DNA of 64,000 bases from Bacteriovorax sp. GTDB lineage: Bacteria > Bdellovibrionota > Bacteriovoracia > Bacteriovoracales > Bacteriovoracaceae. The position numbers and the translations under genes were made by a program. The notes under the pieces were generated by a model, which did not search any database, was not told the DNA's origin, and saw nothing but the letters and a program-made list of their open reading frames with translations. Shown piece after piece: positions 52,792 to 62,707 of the stretch (its first letter is position 1; the number at the start of each line of letters is the position of its first letter). The DNA lies in the NCBI GenBank assembly GCA_014377485.1, contig JACMPM010000055.1:1-64000 (forward strand), given 5' to 3'.

Positions 52792-53937
52792 ATGGATTCT
52801 GCTACCAAAAGCTTAATCGAAAAAGAATACGCACATTTAAAAACAATTTATTTTAACTCGGCTTATTTTGGGCCGAGTCCAATACGCTCTAAGGCCACTA
52901 TCCTTGCGGCCATGGAAAAAGAACTCGATCCTTCGTTTTATGCTTATGACGATTGGATGAGTATCCCGGAAAAACTTAGAGTAAAATTCGCCTCTCTTAT
53001 TAATACGTCTCCAGACAATGTCACTCATTCAACTTCGTCTTCTGATGTCGTCAATATTGTCGCCAATGGATTTATGTTTGAAAAAGGTGATAGGGTTGCA
53101 GCGATCAATAAGGATTATCCATCGAACATCCTTCCGTGGATGCTGGCCGAAAGACATAATAAATTTGTCTTTGATAAACTCGACCTTGGTTCGGCAGTCA
53201 TTCCAACGCCGGAATGGTTGGAACAACATTTAAAACCTCAAACTAAAATTTTTAATATTTCTTATGTAACTTTTGATACGGGTAAAAAAATTGATTTACT
53301 GGCGATTGGAAAATACCTGAAATCAAAAAATATTCTTTTTGTGGTCGATGGCACTCAGGCCCTCGGCGGACTTGAAATTACGCCTGAAGAACTCTCTTAT
53401 ATAGATGTATTAACTGTCTCTTCTTATAAGTGGATGCTTGGTCCTTACGGACACGCTTTTGCTTATTTTAGTCAGAGGGCCCAGGATCAAATTTATCATC
53501 TGAATGCCAATTGGATTTTAAGTCCTAATTCAAAAAAAGTTTACAATCTGCTCGACTACACGACGGAAACTCTGCCAGGAGCTCGTCAATACGATAGAGG
53601 ACAGGCCGCTAATCTTCTTTGTTCTGGATGCCTGGAAGGAAGTTTAAATTTTCTTTTGGAAGTCGGTCTGGGCAATATCGAAAAATACAATGCTATTGTT
53701 CGCGATTATTTTTTAGCGAATTATCCAAAAGAAAAATACAATCTAGTCACACCTCTTGAGTACATGGGCAATATCGTATGCTTAAAAGCAATAGGTGGAG
53801 ACAGCATCACTTTGGAAGAAGAACTCAAAAAGCGCAATGTAGATGTTTCTGTTCGCCAGGGAAATATCAGGCTTTCATTTCATATCTTTAACACCAATCA
53901 CCAGGTAGATGAGTTGATTAAAGCTCTCGATATATAA
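52792..53937 (+). CDS. Class V aminotransferase-like PLP enzyme
   Basis: 381 residues. FNSAYFGPSP start, THSTSSSDVVNIVA, FVVDGTQALGGLEI (PLP-contacting Asp) and SSYKWMLGPYG with the Schiff-base Lys. It belongs to the fold-type I class V group (isopenicillin-N epimerase / cysteine desulfurase-like); no desulfurase Cys loop is seen, so the substrate is open. Only 7 bp after secG, hence probably in the same transcript. Confidence 0.88.
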   Translation: MDSATKSLIEKEYAHLKTIYFNSAYFGPSPIRSKATILAAMEKELDPSFYAYDDWMSIPEKLRVKFASLINTSPDNVTHSTSSSDVVNIVANGFMFEKGDRVAAINKDYPSNILPWMLAERHNKFVFDKLDLGSAVIPTPEWLEQHLKPQTKIFNISYVTFDTGKKIDLLAIGKYLKSKNILFVVDGTQALGGLEITPEELSYIDVLTVSSYKWMLGPYGHAFAYFSQRAQDQIYHLNANWILSPNSKKVYNLLDYTTETLPGARQYDRGQAANLLCSGCLEGSLNFLLEVGLGNIEKYNAIVRDYFLANYPKEKYNLVTPLEYMGNIVCLKAIGGDSITLEEELKKRNVDVSVRQGNIRLSFHIFNTNHQVDELIKALDI

Positions 53938-53940
53938 TAG

Positions 53941-55089
53941 TTAACCGACTTTCTTTTTGATTTTTCCAAATGCGCGTTCTTTTTCTTTATCTCCAAAGCC
54001 TTCAACTTTAAAACTAGGTTTTGGTATCCTGAATGGAAGAACATTTTGTGGCTGGCAAGGATCAAAATCTTCAGGCAACTCTTTATTAATTTTACCAGTC
54101 AAAACTAATTGTTTCACGCTTGTTGTAAATATTTCAAATAATTCAGGATCCAGTTTTTTACCAACTGATTTCGACATCACGGCAATGGCATCTTCTGTTG
54201 GAAGAACGTCATGATAAGAGCGCTTGGTAGTAATGGCATCAAAAAAATCCGCAATAGCTGTCACGCGTGCAAGCAAATGTATATCGACGCCCGCGAGTTT
54301 GCTTGGGTATCCTGTGCCATTGAAGTTTTCATGGTGTTCATGAACAATTCTTTTAATGACTTCGAAGTCCACTCCTTCGCAACTGCACGAATTTTCCACT
54401 AATAAATTATATCCGTAGTCCGGATGTTTTTTAATGACATCGAATTCTTCTTCTGTGAGTTTGTCTGGATTATTAATAATATCTGTAGAAATTTTTACTT
54501 TTCCAATATCGTGAAGGAGTCCGCCCAGGCCCGCTAAAACAATTTCTTCTTTCGGAGCGTTTGGACGAGCTGCAGAGTAGAGTGCAATACAATACATGGA
54601 AACATTGATTGAGTGATCGTAAGTATAAAAATCGTGAAAGCTCAAAGTTGCAATCAGACTTTGTAGTTTTGAAACGTCATAGTCTTTTATCACATCAACC
54701 ATTGATTCAACCGTTGTCTTACAGCCTTGAAGTGTTTCAGAAAGTATTTCTGTGGTGAATACTTTATCCTTATCAAATAATTTATCCAGGTAGTGAATGG
54801 CCGAATCTTTAATGATCTCAGATTTTTTTGAATCGGGAACATTCGAGCAATGGAGAAGACTTTTTAAATACTGCTCTCGCTGAGACTCGTGAACATAAAG
54901 TTGAAAATATTTTTTCTTAAAGACTTTTAATTCTTCCGAAGTGACGGAGTCATTCACGGGAAAGATACGAACATATTTTTCTTTGTTTTCATTGGCAGAA
55001 GAATTCACATATAGGTCATAAGGAATTGCGCAATCAATTGCGATCAAATCAAAAGAGATTGAAAAAAAATTATTACCCATCTTGGCCAT
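53941..55089 (-). CDS. HD-GYP-domain protein
   Basis: 382 residues. N-terminal region (about 1-130) without a recognised domain; HD-GYP domain (about 140-340): HDFYTYDHSINVSMYC, LLHDIGKVKI, HPDYGYNLLV and HEHHENFNGTGYPSKL. The GYP motif is intact, so c-di-GMP phosphodiesterase activity is plausible. The C-terminal tail is basic. Convergent with the PLP gene, 3 bp between stops. Confidence 0.9.
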   Translation of the reverse strand: MAKMGNNFFSISFDLIAIDCAIPYDLYVNSSANENKEKYVRIFPVNDSVTSEELKVFKKKYFQLYVHESQREQYLKSLLHCSNVPDSKKSEIIKDSAIHYLDKLFDKDKVFTTEILSETLQGCKTTVESMVDVIKDYDVSKLQSLIATLSFHDFYTYDHSINVSMYCIALYSAARPNAPKEEIVLAGLGGLLHDIGKVKISTDIINNPDKLTEEEFDVIKKHPDYGYNLLVENSCSCEGVDFEVIKRIVHEHHENFNGTGYPSKLAGVDIHLLARVTAIADFFDAITTKRSYHDVLPTEDAIAVMSKSVGKKLDPELFEIFTTSVKQLVLTGKINKELPEDFDPCQPQNVLPFRIPKPSFKVEGFGDKEKERAFGKIKKKVG

Positions 55090-55199
55090 AAATAACTATC
55101 GGCTCCTATTCGTTGGGAGTTAAAAGCTTTATTAATTGTATTTTACCATATTTCCAGGTCTATATGGTCAAACGCAGCTAAGCCCTCTACAATACAAGC

Positions 55200-56447
55200 A
55201 TGGTAAACGATAAATTCCCTAAATTAGATCCTTATATCGCCCTCAAGTTTCCCGATTTTCGCTTCTTTGTGACGGTCAAAATCCTATTAACCATGGCATT
55301 GCAGTTCCAAGCGGTTATCGTCGGATGGCATGTTTATTCCATAACTCATGATCCACTTTCTCTTGGATTGATTGGTCTGGTCGAAATTATTCCAAATTTT
55401 TCAGTTACATTATTCGCGGGACATTTTGCTGATCTCTACGATAGAAAAAAAATTGTCTACAGTTGTTTAACAGTGCTTTTCTTTTGCAGCCTCGGACTTT
55501 ATTACACGTCTTTTTATATAGAAGCCGCCCATCAGCTTTATCTTCTCTACGGAATTATTGCCGTCAGTGGATTTTCACGGGGAATAATCGCTCCTTCGTT
55601 ATTTTCAATTCTTACAGAGTGTGTGCCTAAAGAACATTTCGTAAATTCAACTTCGTGGCATTCAACCCTCTGGCAAATTGCTTTTATGTTGGGAGCAGGT
55701 GCGAGCGGCTTTCTTTTTTCTGCCATCTCCTACAATGCCTATCTGGTGATCACTGCCTTTGTTGTATCGGCGATGATTGCTTTTCACTTCGTTTCACCGA
55801 AACCTCACTTGACTAAAAACGATGCGAAAGCACCAATGTTTGATTCGATAAAATCAGGAATAAAATTTGTCTTTAGCAGTCAGATTTTTTTAGGCGCAAT
55901 CTCTCTTGATCTCTTTGCCGTTTTATTCGGTGGAGCTGTCGCACTTCTTCCTATTTACGCGAATGATATTTTAAAAGTCGGACCACAAGGATTAGGATTT
56001 TTAAAGGCAGCACCAAGTCTTGGTTCTTTTTTAATGGCAGCGATTGTCGTTTATTGGCCACCAGTAAGAAATACCGGAAAAAAATTATTATTGGCGGTAT
56101 TTGGTTTCGGAATTTGTATGATTATTTTCGGAATTTCCAAAAATTTTTACCTCTCTATATTCGTCCTCGCACTAAGTGGTGCCTTTGATAATATTTCTGT
56201 CGTTGTTCGCGGGACAATTATGCAGTCTCTTATCCCTGCCGAAATGAAAGGAAAGGTCTACGCTGTTAATTCTATCTTCATCGGTTCATCAAACGAGATA
56301 GGTGCTTTTGAATCAGGACTCGCTGCCAGGCTTATGGGAGTGGTTCCTTCAGTAGTTTTTGGTGGCACTATGACACTTCTAGTGGTCATTTTTACATCAT
56401 TTAAGGCTCCAAAACTTAAAAATTTAAACTTTATAGATAATCCTTAG
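55200..56447 (+). CDS. MFS exporter (EntS-like)
   Basis: 415 residues, about twelve membrane helices. GLIGLVEIIPNFSVTLFAGHFADLYDRKKIVY carries the MFS motif A (G-x-x-A-D-x-x-D-R-K), and the set resembles the enterobactin-exporter (MFS_3) group. Substrate unknown. Weak SD. Confidence 0.88.
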   Translation: MVNDKFPKLDPYIALKFPDFRFFVTVKILLTMALQFQAVIVGWHVYSITHDPLSLGLIGLVEIIPNFSVTLFAGHFADLYDRKKIVYSCLTVLFFCSLGLYYTSFYIEAAHQLYLLYGIIAVSGFSRGIIAPSLFSILTECVPKEHFVNSTSWHSTLWQIAFMLGAGASGFLFSAISYNAYLVITAFVVSAMIAFHFVSPKPHLTKNDAKAPMFDSIKSGIKFVFSSQIFLGAISLDLFAVLFGGAVALLPIYANDILKVGPQGLGFLKAAPSLGSFLMAAIVVYWPPVRNTGKKLLLAVFGFGICMIIFGISKNFYLSIFVLALSGAFDNISVVVRGTIMQSLIPAEMKGKVYAVNSIFIGSSNEIGAFESGLAARLMGVVPSVVFGGTMTLLVVIFTSFKAPKLKNLNFIDNP

Positions 56448-56455
56448 TCAATTCT

Positions 56456-56483
56456 TTGACTATTATTTTTGCTCTGTTATAGT
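56456..56483 (+). promoter_or_regulatory. Sigma-70-type promoter of the subtilase gene
   Basis: TTGACT (56456-56461), 16-bp spacer, TATAGT (56478-56483), 44 bp before the ATG at 56528. Confidence 0.55.
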
Positions 56484-56527
56484 CACCCGTCCACAGAAGG
56501 TATATTGGAACGCACGGGAGACTCTCT

Positions 56528-59500
56528 ATGAAAAATTTCTCATCATTACTTTTAGTTCTAGCACTGGCTTCATCATGTGCTCCAAAAAACGCTGGAGATA
56601 AATCTCCACTTAGTAAAATGTCTACCATCCTTGGAGACATGTTCAGTAATCGTCAACAGTCGACTACTTTATATGTGGGATTAATCCAATTGCAATTGCC
56701 TGCTCTTTTAGCGCAAGCTCAAATGGTTGATGGAAAAGCTGTTATTGACGATGCTGCAAAAGCTGCATTATTGGCTGAACAAGATCAAGTTATTCAAGCA
56801 CTAAAAGATCTTTCACCTGAAATTAAAATTGTTTCAACTTATAAATTAGTCTTGAACGCAATTGCCTTTATAGCTCCTAGTGATCTTTCAGATAAAATTG
56901 CTAAAATTGAAGGCGTTAATAAAGTTATCGAGAATACAAATTTTGACCGTCCAAAAGTTTCTTCAACAGAGCAAAAATTATCTGAACTCGCTTCAGTGGT
57001 AGCGACTCAAAGTTTAAACGATCACAATACGGTGACTTTTATTGGCGCTGATAAACTTCATAAAGCAGGTATCAGTGGGCAAAACATGAGAGTAGGAATT
57101 ATTGATACAGGTATCGATTACACGCACGCTATGCTTGGTGGTGCTGGTAAGAAAGAAATTTATGATTCAATTGATCCGTCTAAACCAAATCAATATTTTC
57201 CAAATGAAAAAGTTGTTGGTGGTGCTGACTTCGTAGGAACGGAGTATTCATCGGGAGACCCTGATGTAGAAAAAAATATTCCTAAGCGCGACGCTAACCC
57301 TATCGATGAAGCAGGACACGGAAGCCACGTAAGTGGAACTATTGCAGGCCTTGGAGATGGAGTAAAAACTTACTCCGGTGTAGCTCCGGAAGCAAAGCTG
57401 TATGCTCTTAAAGTATTTGGTAAAGAAGGAAGTACTTCTGATATCGCAGTTATCGCGGCGCTAGAATACGCAGCCGACCCAAGTGAAAAAACTGATCCAG
57501 CAGATCACTTAGATGTAGTTAACCTCTCTTTAGGAGGCGGTTACGGTAAACCTAAAATTCTTTATACTGAAGCTATTAAAAATTTAACGAAAGGTGGAAC
57601 TGTAGTTGTCGCTTCTGCGGGTAACTCTGGAGACAATCCTTATATCGTTGGTGCACCTTCAACTGCTGACGAAGCTATTTCAGTTGCGGCCAGTATTGAT
57701 GATATGCCACAAAATATTTCAATCCCTGCTGTTGGATTAAAAATTGGAGACAGCGAAAAACTTCTTGAAGCAACGGAAGGAACAATCGGTGTTCCAGCTG
57801 CTGAGAGTCATGTCGTAGGATCATTTATTTTTATCGGTAACGGTGCTGATCCAATCGCTGAAGACGTTAAAGCTGCTGTTAACGGAAAAATCGCTCTTAT
57901 CGATCGCGGTGGAATTTCTTTCGTAGAAAAACTTAAAGTTGCAGTAAACCTCGGGGCTATCGGTGTTGTTGTTTCTAACAATGCAGAAGGAAATCCTATC
58001 CAAATGGGTGGAGATGGAAAATTTGGAATTCCAGCTATCATGATCACAAAAGCAGAAGGTGCTCAAATTAAAGATGCTCTTAAAAATAATGTAGCAGTAG
58101 TTTTTAATTTTTCTCCAGGAAAAGTTATTACTCGCGTTGATCTAATTGATACTATTACTGACTTCTCTTCTCGTGGTCCTCGTTCAATCGATTCATTGAT
58201 TAAACCTGAAATCGCAGGTCCAGGTGCTAATGTCATTTCAGCCAAAATGGGTTCTGGATCTGAAGGTGTTCAATTCAGTGGAACATCGATGTCTGGTCCG
58301 CATATCACAGGAGTCATGACACTGCTAAAACAGGCATTCCCGAAACTAACTGTTGCTCAGTTGAAAGCAAAAGTTTTAAACAATTCTAAAATTATGATGA
58401 AAGGTCTAGTTCATGTTCCAGTATCTCTTCAGGGAGCAGGACGTGTTCAAGTTGATCAAGCGTTCAAGTCTCAGGTCATTGCAATGCCTGCTACTTTATC
58501 TCTTGGTGAAGTTTCTCTTTCTTCAAATAAGACGGTTTCAAAAGCAGTAACTCTTACTAACTTCTCTGATAAAGATATCGTTTTTGCTTCGAGAGCTATA
58601 AACAGTAAAAACATAAAAGTCTCTCTACCAGGTTCTTTTAAAGTAAAAGCAAACAGCACTCTTAAATTGAATATTAGTTTTACACTTCTAAGAGCTAATG
58701 CAGATCAAAACAATATTGAAGCTGACGGTTTCGTTATTCTTCAATCAGGTGATGGATCTGAAAAAATCAATCTTCCATTCCTTGCAGTTCTAAATAAGGT
58801 GACAAATATTATTGGTTCTGATTTCTTAACTCTTACTAATTCACAAGATGATAAAGTTGGAGCTGAAGTTCGTTTAACTTTAACAAATAAAGGTCAAAAC
58901 GATGGAGACGCTCTCGTATTCAACCTTCTTGGAACTGACGAGAGAAAGAAAGTACTTCCACCTTTGAACCTTTCTAAGAGCACAGCTTGTGATCTTGAAG
59001 CTGCTGGTATTCGTATTGTTGATAAAACGGTTGATGGTGCGGATAAAAAAGTATTACAAGTCGGAGTGAAGTTATACGACGCTCTAACTATGTGGCAGCC
59101 ATGTGATATCTCATTACAGATTGACTCTGATGGTGACGGTGTCGCAGACCTTGAATTAGTGGGAACTAAGGCCAGTTATTTGGCAGGTGTGACTTCAAAC
59201 GTTGTGGCTTCACTTCTATTAGATGCAAAAGCTGTTCGCGATATTCGTAAGGCTTATGAAACTGCTCCAAAAACTGTTAAGGAAAACTATGTCTCTGCCA
59301 TTATCGATGCTGGTGAGATGAAATTCTACGATCACTCAGATGTTGCTGTTATCGAAGCGGATATCACAAAAATTGTCACTGATAAAAAGGGTAATATTGG
59401 TATAAAGCTAGCTGTTTCAAATCTTGAGTCTGAAGAAAATTCTGACGATTTCCTTGCTGATCATGAAACAAAATGGCAAAAAATTAATATTAGTGAGAAT

Positions 59501-59686
59501 GCTTTTGCATTCTACAATATGCCTGAAGCTGTAACGGTTAAAGCTAATGATCTCGAAACTCTTTCTATGAAACGTGGGGCGGGAAGTGCAAGATTACTTG
59601 TTCTTTATCCAAACAATGCTCCAGCTGTGAATGAAGTTTTAAAAGATCATCAGTCGCAAATTCTTGTAGAGAATTTTCAAAAGTAG
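56528..59686 (+). CDS. Large subtilisin-like (S8) lipoprotein protease with PA domain
   Basis: 1052 residues. Lipoprotein signal (LVLALASSCAPK); propeptide-like region (about 80-150); catalytic Asp in GIIDTGIDYTH (about 196), His in AGHGSHVSGT (about 262), Ser in FSGTSMSGPHITG (about 587). A PA domain (about 435-520; VNGKIALIDRGGISFVEKLKVA) is inserted before the Ser. C-terminal beta-rich domains (about 640-1052). Likely a cell-surface protease of the C5a-peptidase/vpr type. Good SD, own promoter and terminator. Confidence 0.93.
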   Translation: MKNFSSLLLVLALASSCAPKNAGDKSPLSKMSTILGDMFSNRQQSTTLYVGLIQLQLPALLAQAQMVDGKAVIDDAAKAALLAEQDQVIQALKDLSPEIKIVSTYKLVLNAIAFIAPSDLSDKIAKIEGVNKVIENTNFDRPKVSSTEQKLSELASVVATQSLNDHNTVTFIGADKLHKAGISGQNMRVGIIDTGIDYTHAMLGGAGKKEIYDSIDPSKPNQYFPNEKVVGGADFVGTEYSSGDPDVEKNIPKRDANPIDEAGHGSHVSGTIAGLGDGVKTYSGVAPEAKLYALKVFGKEGSTSDIAVIAALEYAADPSEKTDPADHLDVVNLSLGGGYGKPKILYTEAIKNLTKGGTVVVASAGNSGDNPYIVGAPSTADEAISVAASIDDMPQNISIPAVGLKIGDSEKLLEATEGTIGVPAAESHVVGSFIFIGNGADPIAEDVKAAVNGKIALIDRGGISFVEKLKVAVNLGAIGVVVSNNAEGNPIQMGGDGKFGIPAIMITKAEGAQIKDALKNNVAVVFNFSPGKVITRVDLIDTITDFSSRGPRSIDSLIKPEIAGPGANVISAKMGSGSEGVQFSGTSMSGPHITGVMTLLKQAFPKLTVAQLKAKVLNNSKIMMKGLVHVPVSLQGAGRVQVDQAFKSQVIAMPATLSLGEVSLSSNKTVSKAVTLTNFSDKDIVFASRAINSKNIKVSLPGSFKVKANSTLKLNISFTLLRANADQNNIEADGFVILQSGDGSEKINLPFLAVLNKVTNIIGSDFLTLTNSQDDKVGAEVRLTLTNKGQNDGDALVFNLLGTDERKKVLPPLNLSKSTACDLEAAGIRIVDKTVDGADKKVLQVGVKLYDALTMWQPCDISLQIDSDGDGVADLELVGTKASYLAGVTSNVVASLLLDAKAVRDIRKAYETAPKTVKENYVSAIIDAGEMKFYDHSDVAVIEADITKIVTDKKGNIGIKLAVSNLESEENSDDFLADHETKWQKINISENAFAFYNMPEAVTVKANDLETLSMKRGAGSARLLVLYPNNAPAVNEVLKDHQSQILVENFQK

Positions 59687-59702
59687 TCCGCTATTCTTAT
59701 AA

Positions 59703-59740
59703 GGGAGGTCATTTTTACATGACCTCCCTCTTTTCATTTT
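59703..59740 (+). terminator. Terminator after the subtilase gene
   Basis: GGGAGGTCA (59703-59711) pairs with TGACCTCCC (59720-59728), 8-nt loop, followed by TCTTTTCATTTTT. Confidence 0.9.
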
Positions 59741-59741
59741 T

Positions 59742-60326
59742 ATATTCCCCAGCAGCTTAGTTCGAATTTACCTCTGCAATTATTTACGCATTTTCATGGC
59801 CATAATTTAGCGGTGTATGATCACTTTTCAAAAGTTTATGGAGACTATGGATCATATCTTTTAAGTTCTAACGCCAATGCCGTTTTGGTTATACCTGAGG
59901 GCCTTGGCAATACGATAATTTTTTTACTGATCAGATTAAAACGGAGCAATTTTTTCTTGAGATTGAAAATGATGTTGAGATTATGACGTCGATGAAAATC
60001 AGCTCGCTTGAGCTCTCAGGGCACAGTGGAGCTTATCGTGTGCTCAATCGGTTAATGGGATATACCAAGAAAGGACAAGGGCTCCTGAAGTTAATACAGA
60101 TAAAAAAAATGATTTTCTTTTTTATAATGCTTTTGTATCGGGATCAAAAGCTACTGCAGAAGATGGAAGCCAGGCCCTTGAAAAACAATTTATTGTTGTA
60201 TCACCAGATAAAATAATTTTTATTTCTGTTTCGGGACATGATTCAGAAAGTATACTTGATCAACATTTTAATATTTTAAAACGCGGCAGTTTAACTAGCT
60301 TTTGGAAAAGAGCTTCATCATTTTAG
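59742..60326 (+). pseudogene. Alpha/beta-hydrolase-like pseudogene with frameshifts
   Basis: Three successive frames each give convincing pieces of one protein: LFTHFHGHNLAVYDHFSKVYGDYGSYLL...VLVIPEGLGN (about 59775-59915), then FFTDQIKTEQFFLEIENDVE...ISSLELSGHSGAYRVLNRLMGY (about 59925-60075) with a G-H-S-G nucleophile-type motif, then DFLFYNAFVSGSKAT...IIFISVSGHDSESILDQHFNIL up to the TAG at 60324-60326 with a late His. At least two frameshifts separate them and no start codon is apparent. The layout suggests an esterase-like enzyme. Confidence 0.65.
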
Positions 60327-60457
60327 ACTGTTAAAACTCAATCCAAATTAACTTTTTCTGACCTTTGCTTTGCGTAAACCTTGACGAATTTACTCATTTG
60401 GGATTACCTTAAGTGTTCAAATTAATACAGAAATTTTAATCTTACATAGGAGCTACA

Positions 60458-62527
60458 ATGTTTAGTGACTCTCTACTTCTCTCTCCTGCCATTGCTGGAG
60501 TGATTGGGTTAGTTCTCGCTTTTCTTTTTTACATTCGTGTAAAAGCACAGCCGGGCGGAAATGAAACTATGGAAAGAATCGCATCTTATGTGCGCGAAGG
60601 TTCTATGGCCTTCTTGTCACGTGAGTATAAAGTACTTGCGGTTTATTCTCTTGTGATCGGATCGCTTCTTTGGTTCTCACTTGGGCAAATTTCAGCTCTA
60701 AGTTTTATTCTTGGTGCAATTTTATCTCTGCTTGCTGGATTCTTCGGAATGAAGGCTGCTACATACGCTAACGTTCGTACAACTCAAGCAGCTAGAGACG
60801 GATCAAAAGCAGCAGCTCTTCTTGTTGCTCTTGATGGTGGAGCGGTTATGGGACTTGCTGTTGCAGGTCTTGGTCTAATCGGACTCTCAGTTATTTATAT
60901 TCAATTTAAAGGCACTCCTAATTTATCTGTTGTACTTCACTCGTTTGCTGTTGGAGCTTCATCGATCGCACTTTTTGCACGTATCGGTGGTGGTATTTAT
61001 ACAAAAGCTGCTGACGTTGGTGCTGATATCGCAGGTAAAGTTATTGAAAATATTCCTGAAGATGATCCAAGAAACCCAGGTGTAATTGCAGATAACGTTG
61101 GTGACAACGTTGGTGACGTCGCAGGTATGGGCGCAGATATTTTTGAATCAATGGTTGCTGCGATTGTTGCAACTATGGCAATTGCTTTAACAATTCCAGG
61201 GGATAGTTTAAAAGCACTAGTCACAAATGCAGGTGATCTTGAAGCGACTCGATTGCTTGGAGTAGGTCTTCCACTTATTCTTTCAGGCCTTGGTTTAGTG
61301 ATTTCAATTCTCGTTATTTTTGCAGCTCGAATGTTTAAAAATTCAAAACCAGCAGTGGTACTTCGTAATGCTCTTATCGTTCCCCCGATTCTTCTAACAG
61401 TAGCTAGTTATATTATTATGCCAATGTTCGGAATGACTCAAAACGTGACAATCGCTCTTGCGGCGGGAGCTTTTGGTGGATTATTCATTGGTTTGATTAC
61501 TGAATACTACACTGCTCACAGACCTATTCGTTTAGTCGCTGAAGCTGCCCTTACAGGCGCAGGAACAGGAGTTATTCGAGGCCTAGCTGTTGGTATGGAA
61601 TCAACTGCTATTCCAATGTTAATTGTTGTAACTGCTGCTTATTTTGCAGACAGAGCTCTAGGACTTTACGGTATTGCACTCTCAGCAGTAGGAATGCTTG
61701 CAGGAACAGCTGTTGTTATGACCGTTGATGCTTACGGGCCAATTGCTGATAACGCTGGTGGAATTTCTGAAATGTCTGGTCTTGGAAAAGAGGTTCGCGA
61801 TATTACTGATGAACTAGATGCTGTTGGAAATACAACTGCAGCTATCGGAAAAGGATTTGCAATCGGTTCAGCAATCTTAACTGTTATTGCACTTTTTTCT
61901 GCCTTCAATATAGAAGTAAATCATGTTCGTGAAGCTGCTGGACTCGCGAAAATGTCATTAGAATTAACTTCAGCAAAAGTACTAATGGGTATCCTAATCG
62001 GATCAATACTTCCTTTCTTGGTTGGATCTACGACTATGACGGCAGTTGGAAAAGCAGCTCAACAAATCGTTCAAGAAATTGCACGCCAGTTTAAAGAAAT
62101 CCCAGGACTAAGAGAAGGAACAGCTGAACCAGAACCAGCTAAGATCGTAGATATTGCAACTAAGGCTGCATTGTTTGAAATGATTTTACCGGGAATGATC
62201 GCAGTTTTCTCTCCAGTAGTCGTTGGGTTCTTAATGGGGCCAGCAGTTCTTGCAGGTATGCTAGCAGGATCTCTTGCGGTTGGTTCAACAATGTCTCTCT
62301 TCATGGCAAACGCTGGCGGAGCTTGGGATAACGCTAAAAAATTCATTGAAAAAGGTGGTCTTCCAGGTCATCCAAAAGGATCTGACGCTCACAAGGCAGC
62401 AGTCGTTGGAGATACTGTTGGTGACCCTTTCAAAGATACATCTGGTCCAGGTGTAGCGATCTTGATTAAAGTTATGTCAGTTGTTTCACTTTTAATTGCT
62501 CAATTGATTGCAACTATTGGTGGATAA
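60458..62527 (+). CDS. hppA: Membrane-bound ion-pumping pyrophosphatase
   Basis: 689 residues, about sixteen membrane helices. Substrate-binding motifs [20 protein letters not shown]-type (here [18 protein letters not shown]), [20 protein letters not shown] and [14 protein letters not shown] bind Mg-PPi. The [16 protein letters not shown] segment has Ala where K-independent enzymes have Lys, pointing to the K-dependent class. Pumps H+ or Na+ across the inner membrane using PPi. Single gene with a good SD and a terminator. Confidence 0.96.
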   Translation: MFSDSLLLSPAIAGVIGLVLAFLFYIRVKAQPGGNETMERIASYVREGSMAFLSREYKVLAVYSLVIGSLLWFSLGQISALSFILGAILSLLAGFFGMKAATYANVRTTQAARDGSKAAALLVALDGGAVMGLAVAGLGLIGLSVIYIQFKGTPNLSVVLHSFAVGASSIALFARIGGGIYTKAADVGADIAGKVIENIPEDDPRNPGVIADNVGDNVGDVAGMGADIFESMVAAIVATMAIALTIPGDSLKALVTNAGDLEATRLLGVGLPLILSGLGLVISILVIFAARMFKNSKPAVVLRNALIVPPILLTVASYIIMPMFGMTQNVTIALAAGAFGGLFIGLITEYYTAHRPIRLVAEAALTGAGTGVIRGLAVGMESTAIPMLIVVTAAYFADRALGLYGIALSAVGMLAGTAVVMTVDAYGPIADNAGGISEMSGLGKEVRDITDELDAVGNTTAAIGKGFAIGSAILTVIALFSAFNIEVNHVREAAGLAKMSLELTSAKVLMGILIGSILPFLVGSTTMTAVGKAAQQIVQEIARQFKEIPGLREGTAEPEPAKIVDIATKAALFEMILPGMIAVFSPVVVGFLMGPAVLAGMLAGSLAVGSTMSLFMANAGGAWDNAKKFIEKGGLPGHPKGSDAHKAAVVGDTVGDPFKDTSGPGVAILIKVMSVVSLLIAQLIATIGG

Positions 62528-62554
62528 AATTAAAAAATTTTAGTTCGTAAAATG

Positions 62555-62588
62555 AAGCCCATATAGAAATATATGGGCTTTTTTTTTA
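62555..62588 (+). terminator. Terminator after hppA
   Basis: AAGCCCATAT (62555-62564) pairs perfectly with ATATGGGCTT (62571-62580), 6-nt loop, followed by a long T-run. Confidence 0.92.
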
Positions 62589-62707
62589 GTAATTGTATAA
62601 ATAATAGACACTCAATATTCATGGCCATAGAAAAATTACACTCATTCAATTGTGTCAGCTAGTTACCTATATACTTCAAACAATAATTCAATTCCAGGAT
62701 AAAAGAA

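Noticed and set aside
59983-60216. 77-codon plus-strand reading frame as a stand-alone gene
   Set aside because: It is a mixture of the middle frame of the hydrolase pseudogene and an out-of-frame tail.
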